This document shows positions 13,446 to 23,639 of a stretch of DNA of 64,000 nucleotides, piece by piece. Source of the stretch: Linum tenue (Eukaryota; Streptophyta; Magnoliopsida; Malpighiales; Linaceae); the NCBI GenBank assembly GCA_946122785.1, contig CAMGYJ010000004.1, forward strand, positions 9,384,150 through 9,448,149, written 5' to 3'. Numbering within the stretch: position 1 is the first letter of the stretch; each line of letters starts with the position of its first letter. Below the pieces are notes generated by a model that was not told the DNA's origin, did no database searches, and was given only the letters and a program-made list of their open reading frames with translations. Made by a program: the position numbers and the translations under genes.

Positions 13446-14255
13446 CGAAAAGGGGTATATTTATTGACTTACAAAAAGAAGATGAACGTCACCAGGGAAC
13501 TTTGATTTTGATTGAACCACTTCAACCATACTGTCATTAAAATGGTCAGCCACATGCTTACACCAATTATATTGGGTGAAGTCAGCGACCATTTCATCTT
13601 GCAAAAAACCAGCATAGGAGAGGTTAATCTTCAAATTTCCACTGGGACACAGAACTGCCTCCATTGCATACAGTACAAAAAGATCCCTCCACTTCTTATT
13701 GTCCCTCTCCTCTTCCAATGCCAATTTAACGTTTGCCAATGTCGCCTTTCCTTTCTTAGTATTGGAAAGCCCTAACTCAATTCCCCACCTGTGCCTCTGG
13801 GCTGCACTGAACATATCCAGCTTAACAGCATACGGTCCACACGGCAAACCATAGACTCTCTCCACATCTGCCTCTCCAATTCTAAACTTCCCTGACCGAA
13901 GCAGCGGGAAAGACCTTGAACTGACATCAAAACTTTTGCAAAGCCATTCAGTAAAATTATCCGGGAGTCTCGTAAGCTTAACCCTCGACACACCCCTAAA
14001 ACCCAGAGGATCAAGCATATGCAGTTTTTCTTCACTTGTACTGTCAGCATCCATGATGGCAAGAATACAATTAGTATTACTACGATGCCTCTTATCCGGC
14101 TTTCCAGCCACATGAGAAGCACCATCTTTCTCTCGCTTAGGTGTTGGAACTTTTTCCTTTTCTTTCCCCTTTACTGCACCATCTTTCTCTTGCTTAGGTG
14201 TTGGAACTTTTTCCTTTTCTTTCCCCTTTACTGCACGTTTCTTACCAGGTGCCAT

Positions 14256-15380
14256 GCCTACAAAGCAACCAAAACACAAACCAACATAAGCAATCTCATA
14301 CCAGAACATATAAAATCCAAACCATCAAGGGCCTAATGCAAACTGTAAAACCATGAAAACAATCCAATAATCAAATTTAAAGCAGACAAACAACAATTGC
14401 AAATGAACCACCAACATCACCCCGGAAATACACCATAAAGGCCCCAATCAAACCCACAAACACCCTAAATGTCACCAAACACAAAGCGCACCACCAAAAA
14501 AAAGAACAAAACAACAGAACTACTGAACACCACCACAAACGACTCAATAATCAGATGTAAAGAAGACAAACAACAACTGCAAATGCACACCAGTAAATCT
14601 TCTAAACCAAACTGTGAAATCCGAAACACAAACCACAAAACCTTTTAAAAGAACCACCAACAGCAGCCTGAAAATACACAATAGTTTTATTAAAACCCTC
14701 CAGAAAGGCCCCAATCGAACCCACAAACACCCTAACTGTCACCAAACACAAAGTGCAGCACCAAAATATAGAACAAAACAACAGAACTACTAAACAATAC
14801 CACAAACGACTCATGAGAAACCAGAAACCCTAAAATAATCAAAGCACACCACAAAAATGAAGAAACATCCAACAAAACCTAACCAGAACGCACAACTATG
14901 AAATTTCCTCGTCTCCTTCAACAAATTTAGACTGCATGCGTCAAAACATCGCAGAAAACTGGAAAACGAAAGTAACAGAGGGCAAACATGAAAACGAAGG
15001 TTGTAAATTCAATAGCAGAAGCAAGCAATGACAATGCTAACGAAAACGAAAACGGCGACGCCAAACTAACACCATACAAGTGGAACTCCGGCGACGCCAA
15101 ACGACAACGGCGACTTCGCAGACCAAAACTGACGACGGAGGAGAAGACAGTTTAGCGGAGGAAATCACCGGCATACCTCGAAATTCACTTCGGCGACGGA
15201 GGAAACAGAATCGCGCGAAGGAAATCCACAAGCCGCAGACGAAATCGCTCGATGCAGATGGAAATTTGGTGGCGAGAACAGGGAGAGAGCAACCGAAGGA
15301 GACGTCCCGTCGGAGAGCAGTTCGTGAGCAGAGGGGAAAGGGGAAAGCGAAAAACGGAAATGTCTCAACGCGCGCTTCAA
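14256..15380 (-). other. probable 5' UTR and leader intron of the Ulp1-like gene
   Basis: On the minus strand an acceptor (tttgtag) lies two bases before the ATG. A good donor (gaggtatgcc) lies near 15170, after a GC-rich leader-like stretch. This suggests a non-coding first exon around 15175-15380 and an intron of about 0.9 kb. No transcript evidence is available. Confidence 0.45.
14340..14890 (+). repeat. about 267-bp tandem duplication upstream of the Ulp1-like gene
   Basis: The stretch from about 14452 (cccacaaacaccctaaatgt) recurs at about 14719, with small changes. It lies in the probable 5' UTR intron of the Ulp1-like gene. Confidence 0.65.
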
Positions 15381-15473
15381 TGAATTTTATTATTAATTTT
15401 GAATTTCAAAATTAAAGCTAGGTAAAAGAAAACAACTTATTATTTAATTTTTGTGCAGTTACCCTTATACCCC

Positions 15474-15521
15474 TGTTGTTATAATAACAACACCTTAGGT
15501 GTTGTTATGCTATCCGGAGCC
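15474..15521 (-). repeat. right terminal inverted repeat of the MULE
   Basis: Inverted partner of 4693-4740. It contains the palindrome acaacaccttaggtgttgt. Confidence 0.8.
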
Positions 15522-15992
15522 GCTGCTCATGGAGATTGAACCTCAAAGCCAATCTTCCAAATCGAGGTCCCCTCTTCTTTCATTTATTTTTTCTCTCTGA
15601 TTCTTGTGCCTATATCACCTCTCTTTCCCCCGTCGAATTATTTTCCTTAGTTCCCTGCAATTGATAATCATTTCCATTTGTAGAAAACTCCTCCATAATA
15701 CAATTTCTATCCAATTTCAGAATCAATTCGACATACATTTTCCTATTCAATCTCATTGTTTCCGTCCGATAACTGTCTCCACCGATTATCATGTCAAGTT
15801 TACTCATTTATATAATGTACATTGTGATGTGGGTGAACTCGCAAACCCACCCGCATCATTCACTATTCACCCGACCCAACCCGTGACTAAATGTGGGTGA
15901 GTGATGGATTAAATATTATCAATCCGTTTAAGCGCTAGTGAGTGCATTTTTTTAATTATGATCAAAATTCGCCCGACCCACGCAGTGCCCAC

Positions 15993-16102
15993 CCGGCCAC
16001 CCCTACTATTCAATAGTATTCATCCTCGCGCCGGATAGTTAGCAGCACCGGCCACCCCTACTATTCAATAGTATTCATCCTCGCGCCGGATAGTTAGCAG
16101 CA
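15993..16102 (+). repeat. 55-bp tandem duplication across a transposon/host junction
   Basis: Units 15993-16047 and 16048-16102 are almost identical. Each contains the last bases of the hAT-like element, its TSD (ctattcaa) and host flank, so the duplication happened after that insertion. Confidence 0.85.
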
Positions 16103-17152
16103 TACTAATAATACTGACATTGTAATACAAACCATTAAGAATTTTGGTAAGGGCTGCTCATCGTTTTGGTCAGGTCAAACCTCCTTCCTTCATCCTTCCA
16201 AATCGACTACTCTTCTCCGACACAATAAGCGCAACAATCATCCTCTGCTGTCGCTGATTGTCGTTGAAACCTTCAATTACCTCCTTTCCATTCTCTCTAG
16301 TTCCGGACGAAAGAAAACCTCGCTTCGCTACTCTAACGACCTAAAACTTCGCTATGTCGGCGACGCTGCTTCTCCACACCAGTGACTTCCTCCTCCGTCG
16401 AACTCCTAATCCTCTCTAGTTCTTGAAATTTTTGGAAATGGAACCGTTCGAATTCCATGTACTTTCTAGTTAATGTTTCTCGAGTTTTCATGCTCGCATT
16501 TGTCTAGTTTTTGGTATGAAGAGGGAATTTTCCCCCAAATACAACAATAATTAAAAAAATTCCTAAAATACAATACTTATAAAAAAAATTCTCAAAATAC
16601 CTAAGTTTGGAGTGGTTCAAGTTCAATGGACCCGAACCGCTAGTAGGATCGAGTTAGAGAGTCTTGATCCACTTACTGAGGTAGTGGATCGAGTTTGATG
16701 GCCTCGATCCACTGCGTTGAAATTTCCAATAGACTTAACTTTGTGCTCGATTATGCGATCGTAGTAAAATTATTTTTGATTCCGCATAACTTTTCGAGGA
16801 CTACAACTTTTTTCATAGAAATATTTTCAGAATGTATGTGGAAATGTGAAAAGTGAAGCTAACCTTATTCTCAAAACCCCTTATATCCAAAAAGATTTCC
16901 TATTTTCAAAATTTCATCCTAGGAAAAGTTGTAGGATTCAAAATATTATGCAAAATCAAAAAAACTTTGCGAATATCGGAGTACGGAGCACAAAGTTACG
17001 ATCGTCCAAATTTTGAAAAAAATCGAAAATTTTGTCTTTTAAAGTAGCAAATGACATTTTTCCGATTTTGTCAACTTTAAAAAATCATAACTTTGTACTC
17101 CATAATCCGATTGTAGTGACTTTTACTATTATTTTGCAAGGGATAATACTAT
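16103..17152. other. AT-rich intergenic sequence
   Basis: No gene is seen. The part 16540-17130 has degenerate internal repeats (ctttgtgctcgattatgcga near 16740 and ctttgtactccataatccga near 17090) and may be an old repeat, but I could not define its ends. Confidence 0.4.
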
Positions 17153-17500
17153 TAATACTGATAACGTTTATTAGGTGCCGGTTCTCTAACGCTTTTTAAA
17201 CGGTCTATTGCCGGTTGGACCACTAAGGTGCGAGTCGTTCGCATAACCGGGTCATTCTCCGGTTCGGTTCTGACAACATTGGTTAATAACATTACCCCTG
17301 TACTATTGCGTTTTAACAAAGGTGCCCTTGTGCTATGATTTTGCACAAAGGTGCCCCTGTACTATTACGACCAATGTTGTCAGAACCGAACCGGAGCATG
17401 ACCCGGTAATGCGAACGGCTCGCACTTTAGTGGTCCAACCGGAATTAGACCGTTTAAAAACCGTTAGAGAACCGGTACCTAATAAACGTTATCAGTATAA
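17153..17500. mobile_element. long-hairpin MITE with TAA target duplication
   Basis: The element proper is 17156-17497 (342 bp). The left arm (17156 to about 17281) and right arm (about 17372 to 17497) are inverted copies of about 126 bp, starting tactgataacgtttatta. They are separated by a loop of about 90 bp containing gtgcccctgtactatt. TAA flanks both sides. This suggests a PIF/Harbinger-type MITE or foldback element. It has no coding capacity. Confidence 0.7.
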
Positions 17501-17953
17501 GTAGTGGACATTTCTTAATCAGAGCTCATCTCTTTCCTTCGAAATTGTGAAATGGAAATAAGGATTCAATTTGAGATCCCGACGTTTTTGGTTTATTTCA
17601 ATTTTCAATTTTCTACAAATTTTTTAATTAAATTTAGTGGCTGAATGGCAAAAACCGGACGAGCGGCTCGATCGGCTCGAACGGTTAACCGCCTCGGCCG
17701 CTTACCAACCGCTACATAAAACCGGAGCGGCTTTTAGACTGTTCCGAGCCGGTTTTGTGACCGGGTGGCGGTTTTACCGGTCGGGCCGAGCGGCTCGGCT
17801 CGCCTTTAATGACACTGATTACGACGTAACAAAAATGCCCTTCTGTCGAAAAATTCATTTTCTCTCCGTTAACTGGGACATGAAATTACCCAAATACCCC
17901 TGTGACTAATATTAAAACGAGGAAGAGGCAGATCCGCTTCAACTTTCTACTCC
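17501..17953. other. intergenic sequence with GC-rich block
   Basis: An AT-rich start is followed by a GC-rich block (17640-17810) full of cggctcg/ccggag palindromic words. It is open in one frame by composition only. I see no recognisable protein. Confidence 0.4.
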
Positions 17954-18121
17954 TCAACTAGGTGCTGCGTACAGAACCTCAACCACTGCTTCAAGCTCCT
18001 CCTTGTCCTCTAAGTCATCGATCTGGTCTTGATCGGCTCTTCTTCGGATGAACTCGAAGGCCAGCGCTTCGGCTAGTCTTCAGCTTCTCGTTGGACCTAC
18101 CCCGCAACAACTTCTCTCGCT
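17954..18121 (-). pseudogene. C-terminal fragment of an unidentified plant gene, cut by Copia
   Basis: On the minus strand this encodes RLAEALAFEFIRRRADQDQ, continues IDDLEDKEELEAVVEVLYAA, and has a stop at 17954-17956. It continues the fragment at 23093-23219, so the Copia element (18127-23087) inserted into this gene. A stop or frameshift is present just before RLAEAL. I do not recognise the family. Confidence 0.5.
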
Positions 18122-18126
18122 GCCGT

Positions 18127-18576
18127 TGTTGGAAATAAGATTAATTTATTTCCTTTCGCTAATGGTGGGCACTTATATGGACTAAAGAAAATGGGAACTT
18201 TGGCGGGCAGCTCGTATAGAGCTCTTTTTATTTAAAATAGGGAAAGACTTTCTATTAAATGGGACAAGGAATTTGGCAATGGAGTTTTGAGAATGGAGGC
18301 TTCTTTTATTGCCTTTTTCTTTGCTTCTTGCTTCTGCCATTCACGAAGTGATCAAGCCTTTTTATAGCCTGTAGAATACAAAAATTCTGGCCTTATTTAT
18401 TAGGCAGTAGGGAACCGCCATAGGCTTCTATAGTTCTCATTTTTTGAGTTTTCTGTACCACAACTAACACCTAACCCAAACCACTTCTACACCCTTCTAC
18501 ACTTACACACATAGTCTAGTTCTAGGGTGTTCTGATTTTGTTTAGTTTATTATAATTAAACTTTATTATTTCAACA
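18127..18576 (-). repeat. 3' LTR of the Copia element
   Basis: 450 bp, bounded by TG and CA. Pairs with 22647-23087. Confidence 0.88.
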
Positions 18577-18590
18577 CTCCCCCTTAAAGT
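18577..18590 (-). other. polypurine tract of the Copia element
   Basis: Minus strand reads ctttaagggggag directly before the 3' LTR, the expected plus-strand DNA primer. Confidence 0.75.
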
Positions 18591-18713
18591 TTAATTCTTC
18601 GTAACTCCGAGTAGCGTCCTCATATTGACGAAAATATCCTGCTTCTGTGGCTTGGTGAAAATATCAGCAATTTGGTCTTCAGTCTTCACATACTTTAGCA
18701 AAACTTCTTTCTG

Positions 18714-21700
18714 CTACACGCACTCTCGTATGAAATGATATCTCGTATCAATATGTTTACTGAGATCATGAAACACCAGATTATTTGCTAATGCCAGGGC
18801 AGACTTATGATCAACATGAATCTCAGTTGACTCTTCTTGTGCCATGTTCAACTCCTTCGGTAACTTTCTCAGCCATATCGCATGACACGCACACGATATC
18901 ACAACAACATACTCAGCTTCACAAGTAGATAATGTAACGATAGCTTGCTTCTTTGAACTCCATGTGAAAGCTGTATCTCCCATAAAAAATACAAATCCTG
19001 TAGTGCTCTTGCGGTCATCCACGTCTCCTGGCCAATCACTATCGTAGTATCCAACCAATTTGAAATTTTCTGACTTAGTATAGAACAAACCATGATCGAT
19101 TGTACCTTTAATGTAGCGCAATATCCTCTTGGCAGCATTCCAGTGTGACATTGTTGGTGCCTCCATGTATCTGCTGACTAAGCCAACTGCGTAGAGAATA
19201 TATGGTCTGGAACAAGTCAAGTATCTCAGACTTCCCACGAGACTTCTAAACTCCGTTGAGTTTATCTTCTCTCCTTTGTAATCCTTGGATAACTTCAGTC
19301 CACACTCAGCTGGTGTGCTCACAGGATTACAATTCTCCATTTTAAACTTCTTCAGGACCTCCTTAGCAAAACCATTATGTGAGATGAAAATTCCTTCCTT
19401 CTTTTGACTCACTTCAATGCCAAGATAGTATGACATTAGTCCGATGTCTGTCATCTCGAACTCACTAACCATTGTTCTCTTGAATTCTTCAAACATTTTA
19501 GGATCATTACCTATAAAGATGAGATCATATATGTATAGGCAAACCATCAATATTGCTCCCCCTTGCACCTTGCAGTATATTGCATGCTCATGTGGGCATT
19601 TATTGAACCCATTTTGCTAAAAGTACTTTTCAATCCTGCTATTCCAAGCTCTCGGTGCTTGTTTCAGAACATACAATGCTTTCTTCAACTTCAACACCTT
19701 ATCTTCTTGACCTTCAACGATATATCCAGGGGGTTGCTCCACATAGATATCTTCCTCAAGATATCCATTCAGAAAAGCTGACTTCACATCCATCTGATGT
19801 ATCTTCCATCCATTTTGAGCAGCGAGAGATATCACCATTCTCGTTACGGGAGCAAAAACTTCTTTATAGTCAATGCCTAGTCTCTGACTATATCCTTTAG
19901 CCACCAATCTTGCTTTGTTCCTGACAACTTCTCCTTTTGCATTCTTCTTCGCTTTAAATACCCACTTCACACCGATCGGCTTCTGGTTCTTAGGAAGTGA
20001 CACAAGCTCCCAAGTTTGATTCTTCTTGATAGCTTGAATTTCTTCATCCATAGCTTTTCTCCATTTTTCATCCTTCATGGCTTCTTCAACATCAACTGGT
20101 TCACTGTCAATGAAATAACAGTAGAGTGTCAATTCATCACCTTCAATGGTTGTCGTTTCCTCATAAATTCCTTCAAGTCTTCATACTTATGTGGCCTTTC
20201 TCGGGGACTTTCACTTGATTCGCCTTTTGGGCTGGCAGGTTCTCTGTGACTGGGTGGACTTGGCACAGGTGTACTTATATCTGGTTCATCATCACTTTTA
20301 TCCATAGTGAATGGATAAAAAGTATAACTCTTCTTTGCTTCATCAGTCCAGTCTCATCTTGCTTCTTCATCAACTACCACGTCTCTGCTGATGTTAAGCT
20401 TCTCTTCCACGGGATCAAACATTTTGTAACCTTTAGAGTTTTCTGAGTATCCCAGGAATATGTACTTCTTGTTTTTTTTCATCCAACTTCTTCCTTTCTT
20501 GATCTGGTACGTGCACATATCCGACACTTCCGAAGACTCGGAGGTGAGAGATTGTGAGTTTCCTTCTGCTCCATGCTTCTTGGGGTGTTTGATTCCAAAC
20601 ACTCTTTGTTGGTGACCTGTTCAGCAAGTAGACTGCACAATCAACAGCCTCTGCCCATAGCTCCTTTGGCAGGTTCTTGCTCTTCAACATGCTTCTCACC
20701 ATGTTGAGTACAGTTCTGTTCTTCCTCTCAACGACTCCATTCTGTTGTGGGGATCTTGGAAATGAGAGAAACCTGCGAATTCCTTGATATTCACAGAACC
20801 TTCTGAACTTCTTCAGCATAAATTCTCCCCCTCTATCTGATCTCATTGCTTTGATGTAGCGGCCACTTTCATTCTTCACCAGCATCTTGAACTTCTTGAA
20901 AGCTTCAAATGTGTCTAACTTCTGCTTCAAGAAGTAAACCCATGTCTTTCTACTGTAGTCATCAATGAACAGTAGGGAATATTTATTCTTGCCAAACGAT
21001 GTTGGAGTGATCGGTCTACATAGATCTGCATGGACAAGCTCAAGTGGTGCTTTAGCTCGTGATAGGGACTCCTTTGGGAAACTTGCCCTGAATTGCTTCC
21101 CAACTAAGCAACCTCCACACAATTGATTAGGATGATTGATCATAGGCAAACCCTGCACCATCTTCTTCTGACCGAGCAACTTCAGGCCTCCAAAATTCAG
21201 ATGGCCATACCTCAGATGCCATAGCCATGTATTATCCTTCACACATGCATTCAAACACTTCGCCATTTCAGTCTGAATGCTGAACATTCTGTTTCTCGAT
21301 ATTGGGAATCTGGCCAACAACGGCTTCTTCTCATTTAACAGTCATGTCCGGGACATAGTACACATCACTGATAAATTGTTGTGAGCCATTCTTGAGCCTG
21401 ATAAGGATAGTTACTCTCCCTTTGATAGGAACTTTCGAGGAGTCTCCAAATATGACATTTCCTTTCACTGATTCATCCATATCCACGAACATGTTTCTTT
21501 TTCCACACATGTGGTTGCTTGCTGCATTATCCAGATACCATGTTATCTCTCGGTTTTTCATCTCCTTGATGTGATAGCATCAATGTGTCTTTGACTTCTT
21601 CTTCTTGAACGTTGTTTGCCGTCTCCTCCACTTCTTTAGGCGGACTCCAACATTCCGATTCATAATGCCCGTACTTCGAGCAATTATAGCACTGGACGTT

Positions 21701-22560
21701 GGATTTATCACGACCTTCATTCGATCTCCAATTTCCTCTTGCACGTCCATGACCACGACCTTCGCCTCTGGTGGACATTTCATAATTGGTCGTGGTGACA
21801 TTTCCTCCATCTCTACTTTGATATGCTCCTCGGGCGATTCCTCTTCCTCTACCTCGACCTCTGTACTGACCTCCTCCTCGGGCACCTACTTTCTCCTGAG
21901 TGGTAGCTTTCTTGGCTAACACTTGCTCTGACGATTCTTCATTTCTTTTATTTAGTCTTTCTTCTCGTGCTTCCAGTGAACCGATGACTTCATCCACCGT
22001 CAATTTTGATAAGTCTTTGGATTCTTCCATGGCTACCACCACATAGTCAAACTTTGGTAATATCGATCGTAGAATTTTCTCCACCATCTTGGTCTCTAAA
22101 TCTTCTACCCATACTACTTCACTTTGCTGGCCACTGACTTCACACGAGCGGTGTAATCTGAAATAGATTCACCCTCCTTCATTTTCATGGCTTCAAAATC
22201 TCCTCTGAGTGTCTGAAGTCGAACCTTCTTTACTAATTCCACGCCTTGCATTTCTTTTTGCGAAATCTCCCATGCTTCTGCTATTTGGTCGAACATGGTT
22301 TCATCAAGACATTGATGAATAAGAGTGAGTGTTTTATTATCACTCTTTCAATTCTTTCTCGATACCTCCTTTTCAGCAGTAGATAATCGAGTATCCTCCG
22401 CAGGAATCTCGTAACATTTCTCAACAATATTCCAAGCATCTTGGGATCCGATCAAGGCTCTCATACGAATGCACCAATTTTTGTAATTGGTTTTGGTAAA
22501 GTCGGGAAATTGAATGGGGAAAGTGAATTTTTGGCTATGGGCAATGGTGATAACCACCAC
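18714..22560 (-). pseudogene. Copia gag-pol, broken
   Basis: Read on the minus strand. Gag starts near 22560 (FTKTNYKNWCIRMRALIG). A CCHC knuckle CYNCSKYGHYESEC lies near 21690. Protease is [13 protein letters not shown] (about 21540), with Asn where Ser/Thr is usual after the catalytic Asp. Integrase runs 21320-20433 (HLRYGHLNFGG, then VHADLC and FIDDYSRKTW, then RSDRGGEF). RT runs 20132 to about 19480 (EVFAPVTRM, QMDVKSAFLNG, and YIYDLIF where active elements have YVDD). RNase H ends near 18714 (STTGFVFFMG, STCEAEYV). Stops and frameshifts separate these blocks and two catalytic motifs are altered, so the polyprotein is dead. Confidence 0.88.
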
Positions 22561-22629
22561 ACGAGAAATTCTTTTCTCATGTGGAAGTTCAGACTACGGT
22601 GCAACCACAGAGCATACTCATAAATAATT

Positions 22630-22643
22630 GCGCTCTGATACCA
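22630..22643 (-). other. primer-binding site of the Copia element
   Basis: Minus strand tggtatcagagcgc, complementary to initiator tRNA-Met, three bases from the 5' LTR. Confidence 0.85.
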
Positions 22644-22646
22644 TTT

Positions 22647-23087
22647 TGTTGGAAATAAAATTAATTTATTTCCTTTGGCTAATGGTGGGCACGTATATGG
22701 ACTAAAGGAAATGGGAACTTTGGCGGGCAGCTCGTATAGAGCTTTTTTTATTTAGAATGGGGAAATGCTTTCTATTAAATGGGACAAGAAATTTGGTAGA
22801 GGAGTTTTGAGAATGGAGGCTTCTTTTATTGCCTTTTGCTTTGCTTCTTGCTTCTGTCATACACGAAGTGATCAAGCCTTTTTATAGGTTGTAGAATACA
22901 AAAAATCTGGCCTTATTTATTAGGCAATAGGGAACCGCCATAAGCTTCTAGTTCTCATTTTTTGAGTTTTCTATACCACAGCTAACACCTAACCCAAACC
23001 ATTTCTACACTTACACACACATAGTCTAGTTCTAGGGTGTTCTGATTTTTTTTTAGTTTATTATAATTAAACTTTACTATTTCAACA
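22647..23087 (-). repeat. 5' LTR of the Copia element
   Basis: 441 bp. An almost identical copy lies at 32102-32542 through the segmental duplication. Confidence 0.88.
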
Positions 23088-23092
23088 GCCGC

Positions 23093-23219
23093 TACCCTCT
23101 TGCCGGAATAAACTTGGGAGACGCGGCCAATCAACATCCAGCCAGTCTTGAGCTTCTCAAATGCCAGGGGACGCGTCTGCGGGGTCCTAGTTGTTGCAAC
23201 AGTTGCGACCGGTGAAGAT
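23093..23219 (-). pseudogene. upstream fragment of the Copia-interrupted gene
   Basis: Minus strand encodes TRPLAFEKLKTGWMLIGRVS followed by QVYSGKRVAA, then meets the Copia insertion. Joins in sense to 18121-17954. Duplicated at 32548-32675. Confidence 0.5.
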
Positions 23220-23560
23220 TTAACAAAATAGTTTTTATTTTTCATTTTTGTATAATTTTGATAATGATTTGGAAATTTTAAAATATTTTATTTTTTATTA
23301 ATGTATTTATTTCCACGTCACACATTTAACGGTCAACTTTGATAGTTGACTGTCACCTAGGATGATGTTAACGGAGAGTGACCATTGGTGAAACGAATAT
23401 ATAAAGTTAGTGACCACGAATGGAATTAAATATTTTTAGTGACCAAACATGAACGTTTTTAATAATTTCAGTGACCAAACTTGCAATTAACCCTATAAAA
23501 AAAACTACTTAAAGACTGCATGGGCGTGGGAATGTAGCTCAGATAATAAGCCTATCAATA
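23220..23560. other. AT-rich spacer
   Basis: Contains words (agtgaccaaac, gcaattaaccc) common at MITE ends, but no paired terminus was found. A 5' half of a tRNA-Ala-like sequence (gaatgtagctcagataat) sits at 23530-23548. Confidence 0.4.
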
Positions 23561-23566
23561 TATCAA

Positions 23567-23639
23567 GGGGATGTAGCTTAGATGGTAGAGCGCTCGCTTA
23601 GCATGCGAGAGGTACAGGGATCGATACCCCGCATCTCCA
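23567..23639 (+). tRNA. tRNA-Ala(AGC), copy A, with two stem changes
   Basis: The 73-nt cloverleaf has acceptor GGGGATG/CATCTCC, anticodon stem CTCGC/GCGAG with loop TTAGCAT (anticodon AGC) and no intron. Compared with copy B the D stem has GCTT for GCTC (wobble) and the T stem has CAGGG for CGGGG (one mismatch). It may be weakened. It is unit 1 of a three-unit array. Confidence 0.75.

Larger units (their letters stand above)
10051..14255 (-). pseudogene. MULE-borne Ulp1-like cysteine protease gene, 8 exons, one internal stop
   Basis: Exons on the minus strand are 14255-13473, 13029-12727, 12336-11749, 11590-11459, 11335-11238, 11117-10937, 10703-10581 and 10482-10051. Every border is GT/AG and all phases join, giving about 879 codons. 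The N-terminal part has repeated KGKEKEKVPTPK basic motifs and a FRIGEADVERVYGLP region seen in plant Ulp1/DUF1985 transposon proteins. An acidic middle follows. The C-terminus has the C48 protease signature: HGQCVSVDVIDCYAAYLN, then the His in DKHYRMYVVN, Asp in YDYLDSL, and QRGGVDCGVF with the catalytic Cys (10237-10239). An in-frame TAA at 10330-10332 falls between the Asp and the Cys. Ulp1-type enzymes remove SUMO. MULEs carrying such genes are known (for example the Kaonashi type in Arabidopsis). The role in transposition is unknown. Confidence 0.8.
4693..15521. mobile_element. two-gene Mutator-like element (MULE), 10.8 kb
   Basis: Imperfect terminal inverted repeats of about 48 bp start GGGAGCGGATATGG (left) and GGCTCCGGATAGCA (right, read inward). 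They are flanked by 9-bp TSDs gctcctcat (4684-4692) and gctgctcat (15522-15530) with one mismatch. The 9-bp TSD and the transposase class identify a MULE. Inside are a plus-strand transposase gene (5108-9265) and a minus-strand Ulp1-like gene (14255-10051) in convergent orientation. All spacers and introns are A/C-rich tandem arrays. Both genes carry one inactivating lesion, so this copy is probably no longer autonomous. It sits inside a hAT-like element. A 2.3-kb relative with matching termini lies at 48745-51079. Confidence 0.88.
4469..16005. mobile_element. hAT-like non-autonomous element, split by the big MULE
   Basis: The 8-bp direct repeat ctattcaa occurs at 4461-4468 and 16006-16013. 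The right end read inward begins TAGGGGTGGCCGGGTGGG, a classic hAT terminus, and the left end TGGGCATGCGGGCGG is a diverged version. Without the MULE and its TSD the element is about 0.7 kb and has no gene. Its visible parts are 4469-4692 and 15531-16005, both rich in gggtg/cccac words. The broken peroxidase paralogue at 26.83 kb has no insertion at the matching point (catgactacactcttcat), which supports the element boundaries. Confidence 0.65.
18127..23087 (-). mobile_element. Ty1/Copia LTR retrotransposon, degenerate but complete in outline
   Basis: LTRs are 18127-18576 (3' LTR) and 22647-23087 (5' LTR), both TGTTGGAAATAA...TTTCAACA, about 5% diverged. Flanks gccgt and gccgc are a probable 5-bp TSD with one change. 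The PBS for initiator tRNA-Met and a polypurine tract sit next to the LTRs. Domain order gag, protease, integrase, RT, RNase H is the Copia order. The coding region is split by several stops and frameshifts. The right half (from 21038) is duplicated at 30493-32542. Confidence 0.9.

Noticed and set aside
5290..14890. Possible CRISPR-like or satellite array in the MULE
   Set aside because: Units vary widely in length and sequence, there are no regular spacers, and the arrays are split by exons of a spliced plant transposon.
16540..17130. Possible inverted-repeat transposon
   Set aside because: The similar words (ctttgt...cgat) are direct and degenerate. No paired ends or TSD could be found.
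17637..17909. 90-codon frame in the GC-rich block before the Copia element
   Set aside because: It is open because of ccgg/cggctcg repeats. I see no domain and no splice context.
18127..22647. Copia element as potentially active
   Set aside because: RT has YIYD for YVDD, protease has an altered active-site neighbour, and several stops and frameshifts break gag-pol.
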